In this document: positions 52,219-61,879 of the stretch, one piece after another
How the letters are laid out: every line of letters begins with the position of its first letter
How positions within the stretch are numbered: the stretch's first letter is position 1
Assembly (NCBI RefSeq): GCF_016798225.1
Contig: NZ_JAEUYX010000006.1
Coordinates: forward strand, 1 to 64,000
Direction: 5' to 3'
Origin: Anaerococcus sp. mt242
GTDB taxonomy: Bacteria; Bacillota; Clostridia; Tissierellales; Peptoniphilaceae
DNA: 64,000 nt
Notes under the pieces: model-generated
What the model was told of the DNA's origin: nothing
Databases searched by the model: none
The model's input: the letters and a program-made list of their open reading frames with translations, nothing else
Program-made: the position numbers and the translations under genes

Positions 52219-54144
52219 ATGAATATACTTACAGCAAGCAATTTGAGTAAATCATATCCAACTAAGGACATATTTTCAAATGTGAGTTTTAAGATTGAAA
52301 AGGGTGATAAAGTTGGGCTCATTGGTATCAATGGGGCCGGCAAATCCACCCTTTTTAAAATTCTAATGGGAGAAAATGAAAAAGACTCGGGTGAAGTTTA
52401 TATACCAAATAATGTCAAAGTTGGATACTTAGAGCAAATACTTTCTATCGATTATCATATAAGTATATATGATTATTGTATGAAGGTTTTTGATGATATT
52501 ATTGAAATAGAAGCAAATTTAAGAAAAATTGAACAAAAATTAGCAAATCCAGATCTAAACCCAAATCAAATGGATAATCTTTTGGCAGAGCATAGTAAAC
52601 TTTTTGAAAAGTTTGAAGAGAAAAATGGCTATGCCATAAAATCCGAGCTAGAAGGCACTCTAAAAGCAATGGGATTTAGTGAAGAAGACTTTGAGAAGGA
52701 TATTATAAATTTATCAGGTGGCCAAAAAGCTAGGGTAGAGTTAGCATATTTACTTTTAGAAAAACCAGATTTAATTCTCTTAGATGAGCCAACCAACCAC
52801 CTAGATATTGGGGCTATAAGATTTTTAGAAAACTTTATCAAAAATTATTCTGGATCTGTAATAGTAATTTCCCACGACAGATATTTTCTAGATAATACTG
52901 TAAATAGGATATTTTTGTTAGAAAATGGTGGATTAACCACATATAATGGGGATTACACTACATTTGTAAAAAAACGTAAAAAAGAACTAGAAGTGCGTAT
53001 GCACCAGTACAAAAATCAGCAAAAGGAAATTGACCGTCAAGAAGAAATTATCGATCGACTTAAAAACCAAGGTGGCTCAAAAAGAAAAAGAGGTATTTCC
53101 CAATCCAGATCACGCCAAAAACTTTTGGACAAGATGGAAAGGATAGAAATGCCAGAGACAATCCAAAATTACATGAAGCTAAAATTCACTCCGCGCATCC
53201 AAAGTGGAGAGGATGTTCTTAAGGTCGATAATTTAGAAAAATCCTTTGCAGATAAGAAAATTTTTGAAAATATATCATTTAACCTATACCGCAACGAAAG
53301 AACCGCAATTATCGGAGAAAATGGTGTTGGAAAAACTACTCTTTTTAGGATAGTAATGGGCGAAGAAATGCCATCAGCTGGCAAAGTTAAGCTTGGACAA
53401 AGTGTAAATATAGGTTATTTTGATCAAGAACAAAAATCATTAAACTTAACAAATACTATATTTGAAGAAATAAGCGAAACTTATCCAATGATGACAAATT
53501 TTGAAATTAGGTCATATCTTGCAAAATTTATGTTTTATGGAGACGATGTAGATAGAGAAATTTCTGAACTTTCTGGTGGAGAACGAGCTAGGATTTCTCT
53601 ATTAAAACTAATGATTTCAGATACAAACTTCATTTTGATGGATGAGCCTACCAACCATTTGGATATTGATTCTAAAGAAATTTTAGAAGATGCTATCCTT
53701 GATTATGAGGGTACTATGCTAATTATTAGCCACGATAGGTACTTTTTAAATAAGATAGCAGGCAAAATTTTAGATATGAAATCTGATGGTATAGATGAAT
53801 ATTTGGGTAACTATACTTATTATGAAAATAAACTTAGGGAACAAAGTCAAACTATAGAGCAAGGTCAATCTGTCAGCAAAACCCAATTAGTCAAAGAAAA
53901 GAAAAAACAAAATCTAAAGAAAAATGAAATAAAGAAAATAAAAAATGATATTAGGGATGTTGAAAATGAGTTGGAAGCAATTGAAAATGAAATTGCAAGC
54001 CTAACTGACCTTAGCCTGGCCACAGACTTTTATGCTGACCAAGAAAAAGTAGTAGAAACTTTTGCAAAAATTAAGGAATTAGAAGAAAGAAAAAAAATCC
54101 TTGATGAAAAGTGGTTAGACCTTAGCATGAGTCTTGAAGACTAA
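52219..54144 (+). CDS. ABC-F family ATPase
   Basis: The 641 residues contain two ABC domains without membrane parts. Walker A motifs are GINGAGKST near 36 and GENGVGKTT near 368; signatures LSGGQKARVELAYLL near 163 and LSGGERARISLLKLM near 453; both Walker B sites read DEPTNHLD. The linker between them is charged, and a coiled coil occupies about 555-641, as in Uup/YdiF. ABC-F proteins act on the ribosome, in translation quality control or antibiotic protection. It begins two bases after rex. Confidence 0.93.
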   Translation: MNILTASNLSKSYPTKDIFSNVSFKIEKGDKVGLIGINGAGKSTLFKILMGENEKDSGEVYIPNNVKVGYLEQILSIDYHISIYDYCMKVFDDIIEIEANLRKIEQKLANPDLNPNQMDNLLAEHSKLFEKFEEKNGYAIKSELEGTLKAMGFSEEDFEKDIINLSGGQKARVELAYLLLEKPDLILLDEPTNHLDIGAIRFLENFIKNYSGSVIVISHDRYFLDNTVNRIFLLENGGLTTYNGDYTTFVKKRKKELEVRMHQYKNQQKEIDRQEEIIDRLKNQGGSKRKRGISQSRSRQKLLDKMERIEMPETIQNYMKLKFTPRIQSGEDVLKVDNLEKSFADKKIFENISFNLYRNERTAIIGENGVGKTTLFRIVMGEEMPSAGKVKLGQSVNIGYFDQEQKSLNLTNTIFEEISETYPMMTNFEIRSYLAKFMFYGDDVDREISELSGGERARISLLKLMISDTNFILMDEPTNHLDIDSKEILEDAILDYEGTMLIISHDRYFLNKIAGKILDMKSDGIDEYLGNYTYYENKLREQSQTIEQGQSVSKTQLVKEKKKQNLKKNEIKKIKNDIRDVENELEAIENEIASLTDLSLATDFYADQEKVVETFAKIKELEERKKILDEKWLDLSMSLED

Positions 54145-54164
54145 TGTCATTTGAGAGGGAGATA

Positions 54165-55394
54165 ATGAAGATAAAAGATGAAAATGAATTAGACCAACAA
54201 TCAAAAAATAATTTAAAAGTAGGTCTTATCTTACTTTTAACATTTTTTGCAATTTGGTATATAGAGCCCATTGGCAAATTTTTAATAGCAACTTATGCAG
54301 TTTTTAGGCCGATTTTACTAGGATTTGCCATAGCCTTTGTGATAAATTTACCTATGAATTTTTTCCAAGAAAAAGTTTTTGGAAGGATAATCGATCCTTT
54401 AAAACACAAAAAATTGGTAGTTGCCCTTTCACTTATAGTCAGCTGGCTAATCTTTTTCGCTGGAGTAAGTATACTTTTAGTCGTAGTTATTCCAGAATTT
54501 ATTAATGCCCTTCAAACAGGTATTACTAACTTGCCAGTATTTATGGATTCACTTTTAGAATATACAGAAAAATTCCCAGCTATCCACAAGCAAGCAGTTC
54601 AATTTAAAGATTATTTCCAAGACCTAGATGTGGTTAAAATTTCAGATACAGTTACAGCCTACATCAGTGGAGATAGTTCGAATTTATTAAATAGGGCTCA
54701 AAATATCCTATCATCAGTAGGATCTGGATTAATAGCTGTAGCCATGGGTTTTGTATTTTCTATTTATGTCAGTGTCAATAAGAAAGATCTGAGACAAAAT
54801 GCCAATAAAATTTTATATGCAAACTTTAGCGAAGAAAGAGCAGATAGAATAAATTATTTATTTAAACTAACCTATGATTCATTTTCCAAATTTTTGGACT
54901 CCAAGGTCCTATCATGCATATCACTAGGTATATTTAATTATATTGGTATGAAAATATTAAGAATGCCATATGCAGGTATGATTTCTGTTTTGGTTGGTGC
55001 GATGGATATAGTTCCATACTTTGGCCCTATTATAGCTGGTGCTTTTGGTATGATTATGATATTTATCCAATCCCCAATCCAGTCGCTAGTTTACATAATT
55101 TTCTTGGTAATATTACAACAGGTTCAAGAAAATATTGTATATCCATTATTTATTGGAAAAAATTCTGGTTTACCAGCAATTTGGATTTTCCTTTCAGTAT
55201 TTTTGGGAGGAAGACTATTTGGTATCCTAGGTATGATATTCTTTATGCCACTAGCAACAGTGATTTATACTTTGGTTGTCGATAGGACTAATATTAAGCT
55301 TAAAGAAAAAAATATGGATAGAATAACAGTAGCAAAAAAATCTAATCAGACTGTAGAAGAACTTCGAGAAAAAGAGGTAGAGAGAAAAGCCTAA
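54165..55394 (+). CDS. AI-2E/PerM-family transporter
   Basis: The 409 residues have about seven hydrophobic helices (near 18-38, 43-65, 75-100, 175-200, and a cluster from 255 to 370) and the conserved stretch AGMISVLVGAMDIVPYFGPIIAG near 272. Members include AI-2 exporters and sodium/proton antiporters; the substrate cannot be assigned. The start at ATG 54165 follows GAGAGGGAG, while the frame's first ATG at 54144 overlaps the ABC-F stop. Confidence 0.85.
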   Translation: MKIKDENELDQQSKNNLKVGLILLLTFFAIWYIEPIGKFLIATYAVFRPILLGFAIAFVINLPMNFFQEKVFGRIIDPLKHKKLVVALSLIVSWLIFFAGVSILLVVVIPEFINALQTGITNLPVFMDSLLEYTEKFPAIHKQAVQFKDYFQDLDVVKISDTVTAYISGDSSNLLNRAQNILSSVGSGLIAVAMGFVFSIYVSVNKKDLRQNANKILYANFSEERADRINYLFKLTYDSFSKFLDSKVLSCISLGIFNYIGMKILRMPYAGMISVLVGAMDIVPYFGPIIAGAFGMIMIFIQSPIQSLVYIIFLVILQQVQENIVYPLFIGKNSGLPAIWIFLSVFLGGRLFGILGMIFFMPLATVIYTLVVDRTNIKLKEKNMDRITVAKKSNQTVEELREKEVERKA

Positions 55395-55424
55395 TAAAAA
55401 GACCCCGACTGGGGTCTTTTTAAA
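55395..55424. terminator. Bidirectional terminator between the convergent permease and thiamine kinase genes
   Basis: AAAAAGACCCC-GACT-GGGGTCTTTTT is a perfect eleven-base-pair hairpin with A and T flanks. Confidence 0.92.
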
Positions 55425-56040
55425 TTGATTTGTCTTCAAAAATTACAAGTAAGTATCCGCTTTTAACCTTTATTCTAAAATCCTTGCCGGTTGTTTCATT
55501 TGAAACTCCTAGGGCATTGTCATTTGCTAGATCAAAATTATTTAATTCGTAATATAATCCCTTAATATCCACACCCTTTACTATATCAGAAAGGGCAAAT
55601 ATTGATACATAAAAATTATCATCATCATTAAATTTATATTCTAACCTATCATCTACTATATAAAAACTTTTGTATTTTGATTTAAAGACTACATTTATGC
55701 CTTTTTTCTTAAATTCTAAGGCACTTCTAATATTAGCAAATGTGTGAGATTCGCGTCCACCAAGCCCACCATAAATAACAATATCTTTATAACCCCAATC
55801 TTCAGCTACCATTAGAGCAGCCTTTGTGTCTGTGTAATCTTTTATAGGATTTAATTTTATAACCAAATCGCCTTCTGGTTGATTTGATGAATCAAAATCA
55901 CCAATTATCATTGTTGGTGTAATGCCTGCTTCTTTTGCGTATAAATGCCCCTTATCAGCAGCAATTACCATATCTTCTTTATTTATATGATCAAAAAAAC
56001 CATCAAAATCGCCGCCTGCGATTATATAACATTTTTTCAT
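55420..56040 (-). CDS. Thiamine pyrophosphokinase
   Basis: It converts thiamine to thiamine diphosphate using ATP. In the 206 residues, AGGDFDGFF near 8, AADKG near 28, the metal-binding IGDFDSS near 47, KDYTDTKAALMVAED near 65 and YGGLGGRESHTFANI near 88 are the family motifs; the C-terminal half is the thiamine-binding beta domain. The start at ATG 56040 follows AAGGGAG; the frame extends ten codons upstream without a site. No TPP riboswitch is seen upstream. Confidence 0.92.
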   Translation of the reverse strand: MKKCYIIAGGDFDGFFDHINKEDMVIAADKGHLYAKEAGITPTMIIGDFDSSNQPEGDLVIKLNPIKDYTDTKAALMVAEDWGYKDIVIYGGLGGRESHTFANIRSALEFKKKGINVVFKSKYKSFYIVDDRLEYKFNDDDNFYVSIFALSDIVKGVDIKGLYYELNNFDLANDNALGVSNETTGKDFRIKVKSGYLLVIFEDKSI

Positions 56041-56150
56041 ATCTACTCCCTTAACTTTATCTATAACCAATTATAACAAATCCTTAATAGAAGAAAAAAT
56101 TTTTCTAGGGTAAAGTTAAAATGAAAGATTAAAAAGAATTTAGGATAAAA

Positions 56151-56780
56151 ATGAAATTAAAAAATAGCAAAGTAGGAGAATTTGTCCCAGTTACAAGCAA
56201 GCTAGGTCTTTATTATGGAGGCTATCAAAATGCTTTAGGGGATGTAGGTGTTTCAAAATTTTATAGGGATAGGTCTTGCGTTGTGACTGCATTTACCAAT
56301 TCATATTTATATATGTATCACCCAGATGAAAAATTTACTTTAGAAGAATACAACAAGTATCACTATGATTTTTACAAAAAAATCCGCCCACACATAAACG
56401 GAGTGCCTACTGTCGAAGCCTTAAATCGCAGGGTAAATCGCATAAGACGAGATCGTAATTTAAATCTATACGCTCATATAATGCAAGAATTTTTTGTAAG
56501 ACGTCACAGTACTGAAGAAAAAATTGCCTTTATCAATCAAGGTCTTAGTAAAAATTGCCCAGTAATTTTTATAAATTGGATGAGTAGGAATGTAAAAGTT
56601 CTAGCCCACCACGGGGTAACAATCACTGAGTGCAATGATATGGGTGACTATCATGAGCTAGTTATTTCTAGTTGGGGGAGAGTTTATAAAATAAATTTTG
56701 AAATTTTTGATAGGCAAATAAAATCATATAGCGGACTAATATATTTTGAAAGGAATGATTATGAAATACATCAAAGTTGA
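56151..56780 (+). CDS. Hypothetical protein, possibly papain/C39-like fold
   Basis: I do not recognise this 209-residue protein. A cysteine in DRSCVVTAF (C43) starts a hydrophobic helix, and histidine-rich segments LAHHGVTITE (H153, H154) and DYHELVISSWGRVYKINF (H168) follow. The order Cys-helix then His-beta-SSWG resembles papain-like or C39-like cysteine peptidases, in which the late segment reads HxVxVxG or NSWG. It has no signal peptide. Its end overlaps the frameshifted COG3323 gene by 20 bases. Function as a peptidase is only a suggestion. Confidence 0.6.
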   Translation: MKLKNSKVGEFVPVTSKLGLYYGGYQNALGDVGVSKFYRDRSCVVTAFTNSYLYMYHPDEKFTLEEYNKYHYDFYKKIRPHINGVPTVEALNRRVNRIRRDRNLNLYAHIMQEFFVRRHSTEEKIAFINQGLSKNCPVIFINWMSRNVKVLAHHGVTITECNDMGDYHELVISSWGRVYKINFEIFDRQIKSYSGLIYFERNDYEIHQS

Positions 56781-57071
56781 AGTTTTCGTACCAGCAGATG
56801 ATAAGTGGAAAGTAATAGATGGCTTAAATGAAAAAAAATTTTAAAGGATAATGGCTATGATTCTGTATTTGCAGAAAGTGTAGTTACAGGACATTTTATC
56901 CCCCTAGAAGGATCAAATCCTGATAAGGGAGAAATAGGAAAGCCTTGCGAAGTAAATGAGGTAAAACTAGAATTTAGAATTAAAGCAGAAGATAAGGAAA
57001 AAGTTTTTGAAATTATAAAGTCAAATCATCCTTATGAAGTACCAGTTATAAACTTTTTAGAACTTTTATAG
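56761..57071 (+). pseudogene. COG3323/NIF3-insert-like protein, frameshifted at an A8 run
   Basis: From ATG 56761 (after AAAGGAATG) the frame reads MKYIKVEVFVPADDKWKVI... and hits TAA after 27 codons, at 56842-56844. A shift of -1 at the A8 run (56831-56838) restores a continuous product of 103 residues ending at 57071, with TGHFIPLEG and the terminal SNHPYEVPVINFLELL typical of the YqfO/NIF3-inserted PII-like domain. So one A appears missing, or the run is used for slippage. The rest is undamaged, which argues for a recent change, a read error or recoding. The function of the family is unknown. Confidence 0.8.
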
Positions 57072-57079
57072 GAAAAACT

Positions 57080-58585
57080 ATGCAAGAAAGACTTAAAAGA
57101 TCAAATGGTGTGGTAATGCCAATTTTTTCCCTTCCCTCTCCTTATGGGATAGGTACTTTTGGCAAAGCTGCCTATGAATTTGTAGACTTTTTATCAGATG
57201 CTTCTATAAAATACTGGCAGATTTTGCCACTTGGACAAACTTCATATGGAGATAGTCCTTACCAAGCATTTTCATCATTTGCCGGCAACCCATATTTTAT
57301 AGATTTAGATTTGCTCTGTAAAGACGGACTTTTAGAAGAAGAAGATTTAGAGAACCTCAATTTTGGGGACAATGAAAGATACGTTGACTATGCTATCCAA
57401 TACAATATACGCTATCGTATATTAAAAAAAGCTTTTGAAAACTCAAAAGGAAAATTGGATGAAAAGATAGCAGAATTTAGAAAAAAAGAAAGCCTTTGGC
57501 TAGAAGATTATGCTCTTTTTATGGCTATAAAGCACGATAAACTTGATGTAAACTGGGTGGAGTGGGATGAAGATTTACGTGATAGAAATCCAAAAGCCTT
57601 AGAAGAATTTGGAAAAGAGCACAAAGAGGATATAAATTTTTATATCTTTATTCAATACGAATTTTTTACCCAATGGCAAAAGTTAAAAGAATACACTAAT
57701 AGACACAATATTGAAATCATTGGTGATTTACCAATTTATGTTGCCTATGATTCCTGTGATGCTTGGGTTAATGCTGATATTTTAAAAATCGATCCTAAAA
57801 TAAAAGAACCAATCATAGTTGGAGGTGCTCCGCCAGATGCATATTCGGATGATGGGCAACTTTGGGGCAATCCAGTTTATGATTGGAGAAAAATGAAAAC
57901 TGATTCTTATAGCTTTTGGCGTAAAAGACTTGAAATGGCTCTTAGAACTAATGATTTACTCCGCCTTGACCACTTTAGAGGATTTGAAAAATATTACGCA
58001 ATTCCCGCTACAGATGAAAATGCCAAATTTGGCAAATGGGAGCCAGGTGGGGGCTATGAATTTTTTGATTATATCCTTAAAAAGTTTCCTAATAAGCAAT
58101 TTATAGCTGAGGATTTGGGGTATATCACTAAGGAAGTCGATGAATTAAAAAATCATTACGGCTTTCCAGGCATGAATGTTATCCAATTTGCCTTTGACGG
58201 GACATTTGATAACAATTATTTGCCACATAATTATGAGAAAAATTCAGTAGTTTACTCATCAACCCATGATTCTTCTACTCTTAAAGGCTGGATAGAATCA
58301 CTTGATGAAGAAGAACTATCTCTTGTAGAAAAATATTTTGGACTTAGCAAAGTAGACAAAGAAGATTATGTTTGGGAAATCATAAGGTCTTTAATGGCAT
58401 CAGTTTCTGATCTTGCTATTTTTCAAATCCAAGATTTTTTTGAGATAGGAGATAAAGCAAAAATAAACACACCTTCCACCATGGGAAATAATTGGAAATG
58501 GAGGGCCAAAAAAGAAGATTTTACAGATGCTTTGGCAGTAAAAATCAAGGAAATGTCAAGATTATATGGGAGATATAATGGATAA
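57080..58585 (+). CDS. malQ: 4-alpha-glucanotransferase (amylomaltase)
   Basis: The 501-residue GH77 enzyme transfers maltodextrin segments between chains. PSPYGIGTFG near 15, YWQILPLGQTSYGDSPYQ near 44, the nucleophile region LLRLDHFRGFEKYYAIP near 293, the acid/base IAEDLG near 341 and the TSD-site STHDSSTLKGW near 394 are all present. It starts nine bases after the frameshifted gene and overlaps glgP by eight bases. With GlgP it degrades glycogen or maltodextrin. Confidence 0.95.
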   Translation: MQERLKRSNGVVMPIFSLPSPYGIGTFGKAAYEFVDFLSDASIKYWQILPLGQTSYGDSPYQAFSSFAGNPYFIDLDLLCKDGLLEEEDLENLNFGDNERYVDYAIQYNIRYRILKKAFENSKGKLDEKIAEFRKKESLWLEDYALFMAIKHDKLDVNWVEWDEDLRDRNPKALEEFGKEHKEDINFYIFIQYEFFTQWQKLKEYTNRHNIEIIGDLPIYVAYDSCDAWVNADILKIDPKIKEPIIVGGAPPDAYSDDGQLWGNPVYDWRKMKTDSYSFWRKRLEMALRTNDLLRLDHFRGFEKYYAIPATDENAKFGKWEPGGGYEFFDYILKKFPNKQFIAEDLGYITKEVDELKNHYGFPGMNVIQFAFDGTFDNNYLPHNYEKNSVVYSSTHDSSTLKGWIESLDEEELSLVEKYFGLSKVDKEDYVWEIIRSLMASVSDLAIFQIQDFFEIGDKAKINTPSTMGNNWKWRAKKEDFTDALAVKIKEMSRLYGRYNG

Positions 58586-60965
58586 ATTAGCAAAGAATAA
58601 GTTTACAGAGGACTATATAGAAAACCTACAGAGGATCACTCTTAAAAATTTCGATGATACAAGTGAAAAAGATAAGTACGATGCCCTTTGTGACACAATT
58701 ATGGAGCGTATCAACCAAGAATGGAGGGCTAGCAAAAATAAATCAAGATACGAAAGAACAGCTTATTATTTTTCAGCAGAATTTTTAATAGGTAGATCTC
58801 TTGGAAATAACCTAATAAATCTAGGGATCTACGATGAGGTCAAAGATTTGCTTGATGAATTAGGAATTGATTTTGAAGCAATCGAAGACTATGAAGATGA
58901 TGCAGCTCTTGGTAATGGTGGACTAGGACGCCTTGCTGCCTGCTTTATGGATTCTGCTGCAACTCAAGATATAAATATGTATGGCTATGGAGTCCGCTAT
59001 CGTGAGGGGTTATTTAAACAATCTTTTGAAAATGGATTTCAAAAAGAACAAGGAGATAGTTGGATAAAAGATGGTGATGGCTGGTCTATAAGAGTGGATT
59101 CGGACTCAAGAATAGTAAATTTTAGGGATCAAGTAGTAAAAGCTGTACCATTTGATATGCCAGTGGTGGGCTTTGAAAATGGTAAAGTAAATACCCTAAG
59201 ACTTTGGCAAGCAGAACCATTTGAAGAATTTGAATTTGATAAATTTAACAATTTTGAATACGATGCTGCAGTTGCTAAGAAAAATAGGGCAGAGGATATC
59301 ACAAGAGTACTTTATCCAAATGATATTCAAAGAGCAGGACGCGTATTAAGATTAAAACAACAATATTTCTTTGTTTCTGCCTCCATACAAGATATGGTTG
59401 CAAAATACAAAAGATATTTTTCTGATGATTTACGTTTTAAAAATTTCCACAAATACCATGTAATCCAACTAAATGACACCCATCCAAATATTGCAATTGC
59501 TGAATTGATTAGGGTTTTAGTAGATGAAAATGGTCTAGAATTTGAAGAAGCATTTAAAATTGTTCAAAAAGTATTTGCCTTTACAAACCACACGGTTTTA
59601 CAAGAAGCTCTTGAGAAATGGCCAATTGATATAGTAGAAGAAGTAAGCCCAAGATGTCTAGAAATCATATATCAAATTAATGATATTTTAGTAAATGATT
59701 TTAAGAAAAAAGGCTTATCAGAAACTGAAATCGACCCATATAGAATTGTAATTTATGATCAAGTTCATATGGCAAATCTTGCGATTTTTGTTGGTTTTTC
59801 AGTAAATGGTGTAGCAGCCCTTCATACACAAATTTTAAAAGATGATACTTTTAAACACTGGTATGAGATTTTCCCAAATAAATTTAATAACAAAACCAAT
59901 GGTATCACTCCAAGAAGATGGCTGGTTTATGCAAATAGATCACTTTCAAAATTTATTACAGAAAAACTTGGCACAGAGGATTGGAAATATAATCTAGATG
60001 AGCTAAAGGCGCTAGAAAAATTTGCAGACGATGAAGATGTTTTAAATGAACTTTGGGATATCAAACAGGCAAATAAAAATCGTCTTGCTACTTATATCTT
60101 AGAGCATGAGGGTATAAAAATTGACCCAGAATCAATTTTTGATATCCAAGTAAAAAGAATCCACGAGTATAAACGCCAACATCTAAATATATTACACATA
60201 ATTTATTTATATCATGAACTTAAGAAAAATCCAGACATGGACTTTTATCCAACAACATTTATTTTTGGAGGAAAGGCAGCGCCAGGATATTTCAGAGCCA
60301 AGGCTATTATAAAACTTGCCAACGAAGTGGCAAGAATAGTAAATAATGACCCAGATGTAAACGAAAAATTAAAAGTGGTTTTCGTAGAGAACTTTAGAGT
60401 ATCCTATGGGGAGAAAATTTATCCGGCAGCAGATGTTTCAGAGCAAATATCAACTGCAGGCAAGGAAGCCTCTGGTACTGGAAATATGAAATTTATGCTA
60501 AATGGCGCACCAACATTAGGTACCCTTGATGGTGCAAATATAGAAATTTTTGATCACGCTGGAGAAGAAAACAATTATCGTTTCGGCGCAACTGTTGAAG
60601 AATTAAACGAAATTTATGATAGCTATAATCCAAGAGGAATTTATCAAACAAATAAAGACATCAAAGAAGCAGTAGATGCTTTGGTAAATGGTGAGCTAGA
60701 CGACAATAATTCTTATATGTTCCTCGATATTTATAATGAATTAATCAATCCACAAGATGGCTCTCGTGGGGATAGATACTTCATATTAAAAGACTTTGAA
60801 GCTTACAAACGCGCTCATGAGAAGATAAATCATGATTATAGGGACAAACTAGCTTGGTCTAGAAAATGTCTTATGAATATTGCAAATGCAGGATTTTTCT
60901 CATCAGATAGGACAATAATTAATTATGCAGATGAAATTTGGAAGATAGATTCTCCAAATTATTAA
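58578..60965 (+). CDS. glgP: Glycogen/maltodextrin phosphorylase
   Basis: It releases glucose-1-phosphate from alpha-1,4-glucans. The 795 residues include RTAYYFSAEFLIGRSLGNNL near 50, ALGNGGLGRLAACFMDS near 111, HEYKRQHLN near 528 and the PLP lysine K638 in SGTGNMKFMLNGAPTLGTLDGANIE-type sequence. The allosteric segments of animal enzymes are absent, as in bacteria. The start is ATG 58578 after GGGAGATATA; a frame start at 58566 is inside malQ. Both genes are one unit. Confidence 0.95.
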   Translation: MDKLAKNKFTEDYIENLQRITLKNFDDTSEKDKYDALCDTIMERINQEWRASKNKSRYERTAYYFSAEFLIGRSLGNNLINLGIYDEVKDLLDELGIDFEAIEDYEDDAALGNGGLGRLAACFMDSAATQDINMYGYGVRYREGLFKQSFENGFQKEQGDSWIKDGDGWSIRVDSDSRIVNFRDQVVKAVPFDMPVVGFENGKVNTLRLWQAEPFEEFEFDKFNNFEYDAAVAKKNRAEDITRVLYPNDIQRAGRVLRLKQQYFFVSASIQDMVAKYKRYFSDDLRFKNFHKYHVIQLNDTHPNIAIAELIRVLVDENGLEFEEAFKIVQKVFAFTNHTVLQEALEKWPIDIVEEVSPRCLEIIYQINDILVNDFKKKGLSETEIDPYRIVIYDQVHMANLAIFVGFSVNGVAALHTQILKDDTFKHWYEIFPNKFNNKTNGITPRRWLVYANRSLSKFITEKLGTEDWKYNLDELKALEKFADDEDVLNELWDIKQANKNRLATYILEHEGIKIDPESIFDIQVKRIHEYKRQHLNILHIIYLYHELKKNPDMDFYPTTFIFGGKAAPGYFRAKAIIKLANEVARIVNNDPDVNEKLKVVFVENFRVSYGEKIYPAADVSEQISTAGKEASGTGNMKFMLNGAPTLGTLDGANIEIFDHAGEENNYRFGATVEELNEIYDSYNPRGIYQTNKDIKEAVDALVNGELDDNNSYMFLDIYNELINPQDGSRGDRYFILKDFEAYKRAHEKINHDYRDKLAWSRKCLMNIANAGFFSSDRTIINYADEIWKIDSPNY

Positions 60966-60989
60966 AATATATTAGAAAGAAAGAAAAAA

Positions 60990-61784
60990 ATGAATAAAGA
61001 AACGTTACTAGGATTACTCATTCCATTTTTAGGAACTTCCCTTGGTTCTGCTATGGTTTTTGTAATGAAAGATGAGCTAAATCCAAAAGTACAAAAGGGA
61101 TTGTCAGGTTTTGCTGCCGGAGTCATGGTGGCAGCAAGTATCTGGTCACTATTAATTCCTGCCATGGATATGGTAAAAGAAACTATGGGCAATATGAGCT
61201 GGGTTCCAGCTGTCATTGGATTTTTAATAGGAATTTTATTTTTATTATTCCTAGATAGTGCTATTCCCCACCAACATATTGACTCGGCTGCGCCCGAAGG
61301 ACGCAATAGTGAAAACTTAAGAAAAACAACCATGATGGTTTTAGCAGTAGTAATTCACAATATCCCAGAAGGAATGGCTGTGGGAGTTTCCTATGCAGGT
61401 GCACTTTTTGGCACAGGAAATGTAAGTCTAGCTGGAGCACTTGTACTATCAATAGGTATTGCCATCCAAAACTTTCCAGAAGGTGCTATTATTTCTATGC
61501 CACTTCGTTCAGCTGGAGTTGATAAAAAGAAATCATTTTGGATGGGAGTAGGATCTGGTGCAGTTGAGCCAATTGCTGCTCTTGTTACAATTTTATTATC
61601 TCAAATAATGATTCCAATCTTGCCTTACCTATTAGCCTTTGCCGCTGGAGCTATGCTTTATGTCGTAGTCGAAGAACTTATCCCAGAAGCAACAGGCGAG
61701 GGAGAGGATCATACAAATATTGGTACTCTTGGCTTTGCAGCGGGTTTTGTAATAATGATGATACTTGATGTTATGCTTGGATAA
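60990..61784 (+). CDS. ZIP-family divalent metal transporter
   Basis: The 264 residues form about eight hydrophobic helices. Helix four carries VIHNIPEGMAVGVSYAG near 128 and helix five QNFPEGAIISMPLRSAG near 164, the metal-binding motifs of ZIP (ZupT/GufA-like) proteins. A histidine pair lies in the loop PHQHIDS near 92. It probably imports zinc or related ions. It begins 24 bases after glgP with AGAAAG before its ATG. Confidence 0.92.
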   Translation: MNKETLLGLLIPFLGTSLGSAMVFVMKDELNPKVQKGLSGFAAGVMVAASIWSLLIPAMDMVKETMGNMSWVPAVIGFLIGILFLLFLDSAIPHQHIDSAAPEGRNSENLRKTTMMVLAVVIHNIPEGMAVGVSYAGALFGTGNVSLAGALVLSIGIAIQNFPEGAIISMPLRSAGVDKKKSFWMGVGSGAVEPIAALVTILLSQIMIPILPYLLAFAAGAMLYVVVEELIPEATGEGEDHTNIGTLGFAAGFVIMMILDVMLG

Positions 61785-61786
61785 AT

Positions 61787-61815
61787 AAACACCTAATCCT
61801 AGGTGTTTTATTTTG
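61787..61815 (+). terminator. Terminator after the ZIP transporter gene
   Basis: AAACACCTA-ATCC-TAGGTGTTT is followed by TATTTTG. Confidence 0.85.
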
Positions 61816-61879
61816 CCCAAAACTACCGACTATTAGGAAAAAATAGTAATATATAAGTAGGAAAGAATTAGGGGGAGAT

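Noticed and set aside
56041-56150. TPP riboswitch before the thiamine pyrophosphokinase gene
   Set aside because: None of the conserved TPP-aptamer segments are present, and the space before the gene is too short.
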